Positions 1-11,580 of a stretch of DNA of 64,000 nt are shown here, piece by piece. The first letter of the stretch is position 1, and every line of letters begins with the position of its first letter. The translations under genes were made by a program, and so were the position numbers. The notes beneath the pieces were generated by a model. The model was not told the DNA's origin. It made no database searches and saw only the letters and a list, made by a program, of their open reading frames with translations. Source of the stretch: Varanus komodoensis (taxonomy: Eukaryota > Chordata > Lepidosauria > Squamata > Varanidae); the NCBI RefSeq assembly GCF_004798865.1, contig NW_025335317.1:26585390-26649389 (forward strand). Reading direction: 5' to 3'.

Positions 1-180
1 GCCTGCGGCCGCCCCTCCTTGGGACGGAAGCGCCTGTCAGGAAAACGCGAATCAAGGCTCAGCGAGAGCACAGGGCGACCTCCGGACATGTGCAGAGTGC
101 CTTTCGCCCGGCGCTTGCGCCTCCGGGAGCGCGGGCGGCGCTCAGCCGAGACGCTTGCCCGCTCCACCGGACGGTCTCAC

Positions 181-378
181 CTGGATCAGCCAGTGCAGCG
201 TCTCGCCGAAGAAGGGCCAGCCCATGGAGCCTTCGGGCAGGGGCAGGGCGCTGGTGCGGTCCCGGCTCAGGCTCCAGCGGACCGCCCACAGGTGCCGGGC
301 CAGGGCGAGCAGGAGCGCCAGCGCCGCGGCGGCGGCCAGCGCCGTCTCCAGCCAGGAGAGCGCGTCCGCCGCCGGCAT
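181..378 (-). CDS. CYP26C1: CYP26C1, first coding exon (partial gene)
   Basis: This is the first coding exon of the retinoic-acid hydroxylase CYP26C1, an ER-anchored cytochrome P450 that clears all-trans and 9-cis retinoic acid. The 66 codons read from ATG at 378 to a splice donor (CAG|GTGAGA) at 181/180, phase 0. Visible parts are an alanine/leucine-rich membrane anchor (about residues 10-28), then RHLWAVRWSLSRDR and the proline hinge LPLPEGSMGWPFFGETLHW, nearly identical to human CYP26C1; CYP26A1 and CYP26B1 match less well. Human exon 1 ends at the same residue (HWLVQ). The ATG at 378 was chosen because it gives an N-terminus of human-like length; an in-frame ATG 27 bases upstream and another farther up would add residues absent from the human protein. 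The haem-binding and remaining exons lie off the left edge. Identification is firm; the exact start is less certain. Confidence 0.93.
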
Positions 379-1149
379 CTGCTGGGCGCTCGGCTTCCGC
401 AGCATCTCCGCGGGGGGCTCACCGGCTGGCTTGGGGGGAAAGAGGGAAGGCTGTGAAAGGAGGCTCCACGCCGCCGCCCGCGAAGGATCCCGCGGCATCC
501 CATGTCGGGCTGGGGTTTGGAGGGCGAGTGGTGCAGTTTAGCTAAGAAGCCGAGCTGCGAGGCTTCCAACGGCGCCCCCAACTCGCCGGGCAAGGCCCCG
601 CCAGGCCCAAAGACGGGGCGCGGGCGAGACCGCGATGAAGAGGACGTGAATTTAACGGGGCCCCGTCGAGCCGGCTCCTCACTGGGAGCGGCGTCCGCAT
701 CTGCGAGCGCTCGTGACGCTCTCCGGCTGCCCCAGCCTCGCTCGCGGGCGCTGAGGTGGCGTCGGTGCTGCACCTCCCGGAGGAGGCCGGGCGGCTACCT
801 GCGGGAGGGTGGAGACACCTCGAGGCGAGGCGAGGCTCCGAGCTCGCTGAACGCAGCGGCGCTTCCTCCAGGCAGGGACGCCCAGCTGCTGCGTGCGCTT
901 CTCAGCGGGGCACGAGGGCTGCCGCTCACAGCACCCGTCGGGTCCCTGGCTGGGAAGCAACGCAACTCGCTTGCTATCCCGGACGTGCCTTGCAAGCGGG
1001 CGCCTGGGAGGCTGCCTGTCCGGCGTCCTTCTTCCCTCCCGCCTCGTCCGCCCGCCCGCCGCCCACACTTCCTCCTCGGCTCGGTTGTCAAAGAAGCCCC
1101 TACCCATCCGTGCCACCCTCCTCGAGGCGAGGATCCGCAGCCCGCCCTG

Positions 1150-1380
1150 CCCGTGCCGCCTCTTGTCAACTATTACCGGCCTTGGACCGGTTTATATAGC
1201 CCTTGGCGGTCCACCTTCGGGGATGACGTCGGGCTGCATATTCAAAGAGGGGCCCGAAAGCGCAGCGATTGGCGCCCGGGGGGCGGCGGCGATGAAAGCC
1301 TGGCAGCGGCGGCGGGAGCGGGGAGGGGCTGCTGGGGGCCCCCTCCTGCCTGGGGCTCCTCACGCAGGTAACCAATAAGA
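1150..1380 (-). promoter_or_regulatory. Probable CYP26C1 core promoter (TATA, CRE-like, CCAAT)
   Basis: On the minus strand, reading toward CYP26C1, there is a consensus TATATAAA box (1191-1198), a CRE-like TGACGTC core (1224-1230) and an inverted CCAAT box (1268-1272), within GC-rich, GGGCGG-containing DNA. Spacing is canonical: CCAAT lies about 75 bp and CRE about 30 bp upstream of TATA. This predicts transcription start near 1160-1168 and a leader of about 790 bases, or a shorter spliced one, before the ATG at 378. I saw no convincing DR5 retinoic-acid response element here, although CYP26 genes are classically retinoid-induced. The link to CYP26C1 is inferred from strand and proximity. 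Confidence 0.6.
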
Positions 1381-1639
1381 GGCGAGCCTGCCTCGCCCCC
1401 GCCGCCGCGTGCGCCCCGCGGCCGCGATCGCGAGGGCTGCTGGCAGCTCCCGGGCAAAGCAGGGAGCGCTGCGCTCCAGTTCCATCCACGGCAACCTGGC
1501 GCCGTCAGACGTGGCTCGACTTCAACTCCCATCAGGCCCAGTCAGTAGGACCAGTCTGTAGGCATGATAAGGGTCGCAGTCACAAACGTCAGGGAGGTGC
1601 TGTGCTGCTTGCGCCAGGTGGCCACCTATTTTTACTCCA

Positions 1640-1745
1640 GGCTCCTCATGCCCTGTCTTAGTCTAACTTGCTTCACAAGGTTGTTGTGAGGATTTTTGTT
1701 GCTGCTGTCGTTTTAGAGGAGGAAGGACTGGCGAGATAGAAATGC
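1640..1745 (+). repeat. SINE 3' fragment (decayed)
   Basis: The words AGTCTAACTTGCTTCACAAG and GGTTGTTGTGAGGAT match the middle of the tRNA-derived SINE found elsewhere in this window (compare 48780-48850). The tRNA-like head is absent. It is a short, old fragment. Confidence 0.45.
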
Positions 1746-5299
<3,554 letters not shown>

Positions 5300-5300
<1 letters not shown>

Positions 5301-5463
5301 ATTGTTGTTTTTCAATAATATTTAATAGTCAGAAATGTAGAGGGAGGAATTATTTCCCACTGTTTCCATAGATCAGACCGCTCTACGGCATTCTTTGTGT
5401 CCTGGCACCCTAACCTCAGCCTTGGCTTGCTTGGCTTTTGGCTAGCTCCAGAAGCAGGGGTAT
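5300..5463 (-). other. EXOC6: EXOC6 3' UTR (proximal form)
   Basis: Minus-strand sequence downstream of the EXOC6 stop. An ATTAAA polyadenylation-signal variant lies at 5321-5326, about 140 bases past the stop, which would give a short 3' UTR ending near 5300. No canonical AATAAA was seen on this strand before it, so longer isoforms remain possible. Confidence 0.4.
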
Positions 5464-5596
5464 TTATGAGTGTTGGGACATTCCATTCACCAAGCCCCGC
5501 AGCTGCCTCACCACTGTCTCGATGAGCTTCTGTTTATCCCGATCATTCTTCCTGAATTGTGCAAATATGTTGTTCTTTTTGTTAACATCTTTCATT
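5464..5596 (-). CDS. EXOC6: EXOC6 (Sec15A), last coding exon
   Basis: This encodes the C-terminus of exocyst complex component 6, the Rab-binding Sec15 subunit that tethers secretory vesicles to the plasma membrane. The exon opens after an acceptor (TTTTTAG|A), completes a split lysine codon, and reads MKDVNKKNNIFAQFRKNDRD then KQKLIETVVRQLRGLVNGMS, ending QHS and TAA (5464-5466). This is nearly identical to the mammalian C-terminus. It is 133 bp: 1 base, 43 codons and the stop. Phase joins correctly to the exon at 7680-7792. Confidence 0.97.
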
Positions 5597-7679
5597 CTAA
5601 AAAGAAAAGGGGAAGAGACTTTAGCAACAGATAGTAACAATAATACTAATACTACATTATTCTTCAGAAATAATTCCTATGACTAATTGACATTATTAAG
5701 GATAATAATAAATTAAAAACTTGGGCTGGTTTAACGGATAGCCAGGTCTTCTCTTTTGTTGTTGTTTGACTTTGTCCTCAATTGAAAGGCTTTAAAGTTG
5801 CAATTCACACAGCAAATGATCAGAAGCCAGCTTGAAAGAATTATATCAACGGTTCCTGAACTATGCTCGGCAGCAAAGTTTAGTTTACAAGACCAGTTGT
5901 ATCCCAGTTTCTTCCCATCCCATTTACAGTGGAAAACTCCACATAATTATGACCACATAGAAACTGGAACTGCAAGGTAATTGGCTCTGCATGGCAAAAA
6001 TAATTTTTAGGCTAAAAACAGCATAAAAACCTTATGAAACATAAAGCCTAATCCATTTATAATACATGCTTTCATACACTAGAGTCTACTTGCATAATCT
6101 GAATGTACCAGGCCGTAATGACATATGTACTAACTGGGAAACATTTTCTAATGTAATGGATAATACAATATGTAGGTTTGCTACCCTATATCACAGCTAT
6201 GTTTGCAAATAAAAACCATGGAAATCAGAGGACTTGCTTCCAAGTCATTTCATTTTATGCTAATTTAAGATGTTTGTTACATGTACAACAGGCAATTCTA
6301 TAACAAGCAAGAGACTTCAGGCTGCTCAAAATATTTAATTTTGCTTAAGTTTTAGTACTTTCCCAGAAAAAAAAAAACCTGCCTGTCTTCATATCAGTTT
6401 TGAAATGGAATCCTGGGTGATACGCAACCCAGATGAATTAAAAGAATAAAGTTCAGAAGGCAGGCAGACAAATATACATACCCTCTATGGACTCTGCAGA
6501 ACATTCACATGATGCATGTAAAAAAAGAAAACAGAGAAAGTTGGAGCATGTTTGAAAGGGCACAGCTAAATATTTATAATACCTTTCATGTGGAGGGGAT
6601 CCTATTAGGATGACTGCAAACTGTCCGTATTTACTCCCATTTCAATCCGCTTCCTAAAAACTAACGTGATTGCTTAGTGATTTCTTATCACTTAGGCAAG
6701 TTTTCTAGAGAGCACAGTAGCACTACTCTGAGAATGCCTGCTCACAAATAAGTTCCACTGAACTTATAGTGCTTATGTCAGCGGTTTACAGAACCATCTT
6801 AGACACCTGCAATCATAAAACCACCATGAGTGGGGACTTACTCCCAGGGAATTAGTGTATCTTTGCACTAATCAATTCCTTCTGCTCCGTTTAATTTTTT
6901 GTTTGTTTTAAAGGTAACTGCTAGGATCTCAGTGTTACCTCAAGGAACCGCTGGGCTAAGGGGGCAAGACACCTCCTTTTGAAGGACACCCCCTTCTGAA
7001 GGACACCCTACTTGGATTCAGCAATGCAATGCTTGCTTTTGCGGCACAGACCACTCCATCAAATGAAATCTAAAACCTAGCTGTAGGACGGATGCAGTTA
7101 AAGCAAAGCACTGAGTAGAACTCAGTTTGCGACAAACAAGTAATGCGTTGCACAGCACCTTATCAAGTCAAGAAGCGATACTGACATCCATAGATTTAAA
7201 GTGGGCAATTTAAGTTCTTTCTTTCTTTTTTAAGGGAGCAAATTAGAGGCTTTTACTTAGAAACTAAAAGAGTCTGAAAAAAATCAATAAAATGCCCAAA
7301 GTCATAATGTTATTTCTGTGCATTTTTGTGTTTTTATTTCAGGGTTCCAAGTAATGAGGCTAGCTTTCAAGGCTTTATAAGTGAAGGAGGAAGGGATGGG
7401 CAGCCTTCAGACCCAAGCTCCCGGTTGAAGGCGGTCCAGATGGAACTGGAAAAGGAAGCCCCTTCGATTTTTTAAAATTAGATTTATGGCCCTTTGTGAA
7501 GGGACACACAGTGGCATTCATTCCTTGCTCACCTGCCTTAACCCTTCCACTTGTGTATCCTTCAGAGAGGAGGATGAGGAATGCTTGGTAAGGGACCTTC
7601 CAGGTAAAGCTCTTACCCCCTGACCCCCCCCCCCCATGCAGCAGGTACAGAACTGGGTTGGGTGCATTGTAAGACTCAC
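5597..7679 (-). other. EXOC6 terminal intron
   Basis: A 2.1-kb intron with a GTGAGT donor at 7679 and a TTTTTAG acceptor at 5597. It is AT-rich and holds no recognised gene; a copy of the palindromic-core interspersed repeat seems to lie near 6735-6860, and a poly-C run near 7625. Confidence 0.7.
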
Positions 7680-7792
7680 TTCTCCAAGAGGGCCAGAGCT
7701 GTGCTTGGGTTGACTCGCAGGTACTTGGAGCTTGGTTGCCCATAGTCAGCTAGATAAGTAGACCAATCCCACACCATGAAGAGATCCAGAAG
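7680..7792 (-). CDS. EXOC6: EXOC6 (Sec15A), penultimate coding exon
   Basis: 113 bp between acceptor CTTCAG (7798-7793) and donor GTGAGT (7679). It encodes LLDLFMVWDWSTYLADYGQP and then SSKYLRVNPSTALALLEK, which matches vertebrate EXOC6 almost residue for residue (human has PASKYLRVNPNTALTLLEK). This lies in the C-terminal alpha-helical bundle of the Sec15 domain that binds Rab GTPases such as Rab11. The last codon is split after two bases and completed by the final exon. Confidence 0.97.
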
Positions 7793-8379
7793 CTGAAGGA
7801 AAGATAAGACCAAAAGGGGAAACGGTGAAGAGATGATGATGCTTGGGACCATCATTAGTTGCCTCAGCCTTGGGAGTCTCAAACTGGTTTTCCCCCTAAA
7901 TTTTTGAGATCTGGCTGTGATTCAGTCTGGTGTTTTATCTTCATCTTCCCCATACCACCTCAGTAAGGAAGGGCTTGTAAAATCTGTGATGGTTGGAAAG
8001 TGAGGGCAAATTCCATAGGAATAAGGCAGTACAATTTTGAAGGGAAAGGGGAGAAAAAAGCAGCAGGAAAAGATTGAGATCTGTTTTGCCTTGATTTTAA
8101 GAAGAGATTTGGGTTTACAAAAAGCTGACAATCAGGAACCTTGCACAAGCCCATCTTGCCTCACCACCATCTGCAGTTTAAACGTCATCTACTACCCTCA
8201 ACCAATGCGTAACTACCACAACAAACCTTGTGTCAGCATTTCAACTTCCACAGACTTTTATTTAAATTAAAGGGAAATACTTGGACATCTGGCCTCCCTT
8301 GTAAAAGAATTTACTTTCAGTTACACATAGTTATCAATGTAAAAATCACTGCAATCATTCTGGATACAGCCTGATCGCC

Positions 8380-9320
8380 TTGCCAAAGGGCTACGATTGG
8401 ATCCCCTCATACGCTACTCCAAAAGGAGAACAGTTTCGGTGCAAATTAAAGTATTCGGGCAAAGAAACTGACGAAGAGGGGAGAGAAAAAAGGGAACATC
8501 GCGGGGAGAGGCCGCGCCGATTTCATTTTCCCCACCCCTCTTTCCTCCAGACTCCCGCTTTTGCCGAGTTCATAATCTCCAGCCGGAGCTGCTGTCAAAT
8601 CTGGGCGTAATCTTTTAAAAGCCAGTGTGGCTCTCGCAGGAAAGCGGCGGCCTCCGTCTCCAATTTGAAGCCCTAATCCCCTCTAAGCTAGTTAAACCCG
8701 ACTTCCGATCCGCGCTCGCATTGTTTCAAGCCGACAAGCCCTTAACTCGCTACTTGGGAGCGGATCAGATTCCTCGCCATCCAGGGGGCTCTTCAGAGCG
8801 GTTTGTTGTGACTTCTTTCCAAGCCCGGCAGAGACGGAGAGAAGGGCAGGGGGAGGCACTGGGCTCCTTTTGCGCTCGCACACGTTTATTTATCTATTAA
8901 TTAAGCGGGCTCAATTTGCGATTTCCTTTCCGCCTTAACCCGACACTGCGACCGCACTTGGGCAGAGCCGGCGGAGGAGAGAAAGGAAGGACACGATTCC
9001 CGCCGCCTTCGCCGCCGCGGGGAATTCCGACACTTTCGGCGAGATTTACGCAGCTCCGGTCTCCCTGCTTCACACCGCCGCGATTTCCCACGGCCCTCCC
9101 AAGTCGAGCCTCGCCTGAGCGAGCGGCCCGCGCGGGAAAGGGCGGCGCAGCTCCCCTGCAGCCGAGCGGACGGCGGGGGAGGCACGCTTTACAACAGCCT
9201 GTGCCCCCTCCAGATGTGCTGGACTGCAGCCCCCGTCCTTGAGCATTGGCTGTGATAGGAGGTGCAGCCCCAAACAACGGGAGGCAGAGGCTCCCTGGGG
9301 CTAATGCCCAACACATTTCG
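8380..9320. promoter_or_regulatory. CpG-rich island inside EXOC6 intron
   Basis: About 0.9 kb of sharply raised GC and CpG content inside an otherwise AT-rich intron, with abrupt edges. Stretches such as GCCGCCTTCGCCGCCGCGG (about 9000-9019) and GAGGCCGCGCCGATTT are typical of unmethylated islands. No open frame in it resembles a protein. It could be an internal promoter, perhaps for a non-coding transcript or a short EXOC6 form, or a developmental enhancer near the CYP26 genes. The function is inference; the composition is directly visible. Confidence 0.6.
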
Positions 9321-9400
9321 TTTAGACCTCCGAGACAACCTCCTGCCGTCCACGGTCACTTGCTGAAATCAAGGGCCAGCTTTTGCCGAGTTCATAATCT
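8558..9400 (+). repeat. Pair of exact 22-bp direct repeats around the intronic CpG island
   Basis: The 22-base word GCTTTTGCCGAG+TTCATAATCT occurs at about 8558-8579 and again at about 9379-9400, same strand, one near each edge of the CpG island. Flanking sequences differ immediately on both sides, so this is not a visible long duplication. Confidence 0.85.
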
Positions 9401-10304
9401 ATATGTTGCATCTGATCTCTCCAGACTGAGTGGCTTTTTGGCTACAAGTGCTTCGCCTTCTCTCCCCTCCCCCTCCTTCCCCCTGAAATCGGATATCTTT
9501 CTCTCCCTGTACTTATATCCCTTTTTATAAATAGGGGGGTCCTTATGTGGCAGGCTGCTGTGGTTACACACAAGCACAAGGGACTTTCAAGCATATGTCC
9601 TTTTACCATAGGCTTGAACTCATTTTGGTATAGGAGCAATACTGACTGGAGAACAACAGGTTGCACCACTGCTGTACCCCACAGTGATATCCACAAGAAA
9701 TGGGTGCTCCCACTTATAAAACAAGCCAGACTTATCATCTATGCCACACCAAGGCCAAGGAGAGAGAGGGTAAGAGAGAAGACATGCGTATAGATTTCCA
9801 AACACACCTGTAAGGGAAAACAGAAAAGCACCCCAACAGACTCGACACACAAACAGAATCTAAAATCTATTCTAACTATTTCAATAAACATGGCAGCACC
9901 TCATCTCAGGTCCCCACCATCATGCTGGGCTGCTTCATTCACCACTGAAAAGATGAGTCACTCAATTTCTGCACCATGTCAACCCTTCCTTTCCTGGAAC
10001 ATTTAAGGGGAGACATACATGCAGAAATATTTTAACTAGCATAAATTGGGCTCTCTATAGATTGATGGCAAGGGGTGATACAAGGGGAAGGCAGCAGTGA
10101 CACGAACCTGGGAAGCACAACCAGCTAGTGACACTGCAAGTTCTGATTCCATACTCCTGAACTAATGGCTAACTTGTCCCATTGATTTCCACAACACTAA
10201 GTGTGACAATGAGTCCTTGTACTAAAAATACGCAGCACTAAATCAGAGATGGGGTGAGTTACCTCTCTTGTAGTTAAGAATTTAGGGATTAAGTGGCCTC
10301 CAGG

Positions 10305-10388
10305 GGATGGTGGAGGACAGGAAGGCCTGGAGGAATGTTGTCCATGGGGTAGTGATGGGTCGGATGAGACTTTGCAACTAACAACAAG
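10305..10388 (+). mobile_element. BovB (RTE) LINE, 3'-end fragment
   Basis: GGAGGACAGGAAGGCCTGGA through ATGGGTCGGATGAGACTTTG and CAACTAACAACAA match the extreme 3' end of BovB, also seen inverted at 11581-11700. It is a severely 5'-truncated copy of about 85 bp, opposite in orientation to the large BovB 1.2 kb to its right. Confidence 0.8.
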
Positions 10389-10412
10389 GAATCTGTCTTT
10401 TGTTACTTAGTT

Positions 10413-10470
10413 CAGGGGTGCACAGTCTTTTCAGCTCCAAAGGCTGCATGTCATGCTGGCTCAGGATCCT
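10413..10470 (+). repeat. Possible hAT-type terminal fragment
   Basis: CAGGGGTGCACAGTCTTTTC followed by AGCTCCAAAGGCTGCATGTC resembles the starts of many Charlie-like hAT elements ('CAGGGGTGGGCAAACTTTTT ... GGGCCACAT'). Similar starts appear near 26212 and 34974. Only one end is visible, so the family is uncertain. Confidence 0.35.
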
Positions 10471-10675
10471 CATGCACATGTACGTGTGTACGTGGCAGTG
10501 TGTGTGCTCATGCAGGCATACATGCACATGTGCATAAGCACCACAGTGATTCTATGATCCTGATACAAGAAAGTCTCTGCTGCTTTTCCCCAGAAGTACA
10601 AATGGTTGCAATTTGGAAGGGGAGGTCAAGGGCATCAAGGGACCATACGACCATCCTGAAATAAATACATTTATA

Positions 10676-10890
10676 GTTATTACATTTATTTCCAGCCTTC
10701 TTTCATCTTGTGAAGAACCCAAGGTAGCTTACACATTCAACTACTTTATCCTCACTGCAACCCCACAAGGGAGGCTGAGCATCTGTGACTGGCCCAAAGT
10801 CAACCAGTGAGCTTCATGAAAAGTGGGACTAGAATCCAGATCTCCTAAGACCCACTCCAGCACTCTAATTACTGCACCACATTGAGACTC
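10676..10890 (-). repeat. tRNA-derived SINE (Sauria type)
   Basis: Reverse-strand copy. The tRNA-like head is at the right, with promoter box B visible as ATCTGGATTCTAGTCCCACT-like sequence, then the shared body (CTGGTTGACTTTGGGCCAGT) and the 3' tail at the left. It is diverged, with several small differences from the other copies in this window. Confidence 0.75.
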
Positions 10891-11580
10891 CTGCACACGA
10901 TCCTTTCAGTACTGTAGTTACAGCTGCATTCATTTATTATGTTTATATCCTACATTTTCATAAAAGGTTCTAGAATGTGGTTAAAATGTGGGAAAGAGCA
11001 ACTAATTCATGTTAGGCATTATTGGATTTTTATTTAAAAACAAGAGTGCACTGTCCCCACTCCAATGGGAACTTGTATCAGTCCCTCTGTGGGATCTTCC
11101 AATACATTTGCATAAAGCACTTGCATGTGCAAGATCTCTTCTGCTGAAAAGGCCTGATAAATGGAGCACAGGAAAAGCCATTTCATTCATTGCACGCCAC
11201 TTCTCAGCTCTATCCTGGCTGGAGGATTTAGACTATAAACTTCTACACATTAACCTGGAAGCAAGTTATATTGGGATTAATGACTCTCACTTTCAAACAA
11301 TGTGCTTAAGATTCAGCTGCTAGGGTTTTTATTTTGTTTTTGCACTGGCAGTGCATTTTCTTACTTAAAATTGAAGGGAAATGGGCAAAGCAAACTCACA
11401 AAATGGTCTGAAGAAGCTATCATGGAATGCTAGTAGATCTATAGCACTAAAAAAGTGGCTGGTGTAAATCTTCAAAATGAACTTTATCTTAACTAGGAAG
11501 AAGAAAGCAAATTCAGAAGCATGCATCTTGTTTGACACTTACTTGTTTGACCAACATTTTTATATAAAGAAATCAGTTGC

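Larger units (their letters stand above)
1..1550. other. CpG island over CYP26C1 exon 1, leader and promoter
   Basis: GC-rich sequence with frequent CpG spans the exon, leader and promoter, then stops near 1.55 kb where composition drops to ordinary AT-rich DNA. The long open frames that cross this stretch on both strands are what high GC content produces by chance; they are proline/arginine-rich and resemble no known protein. An ACTTCAACTCCCATCAGG stretch at about 1518-1535 resembles the ZNF143/Staf promoter motif. Confidence 0.75.

Noticed and set aside
502-1371. A 289-codon plus-strand open frame and several overlapping ones in the first CpG island
   Set aside because: High GC content removes stop codons by chance. 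The products are proline/arginine-rich without any known domain, and the real coding exon lies on the opposite strand at 181-378.
8897-9316. A 139-codon minus-strand open frame in the intronic CpG island
   Set aside because: Composition-driven, with no recognisable domain or conserved motif.
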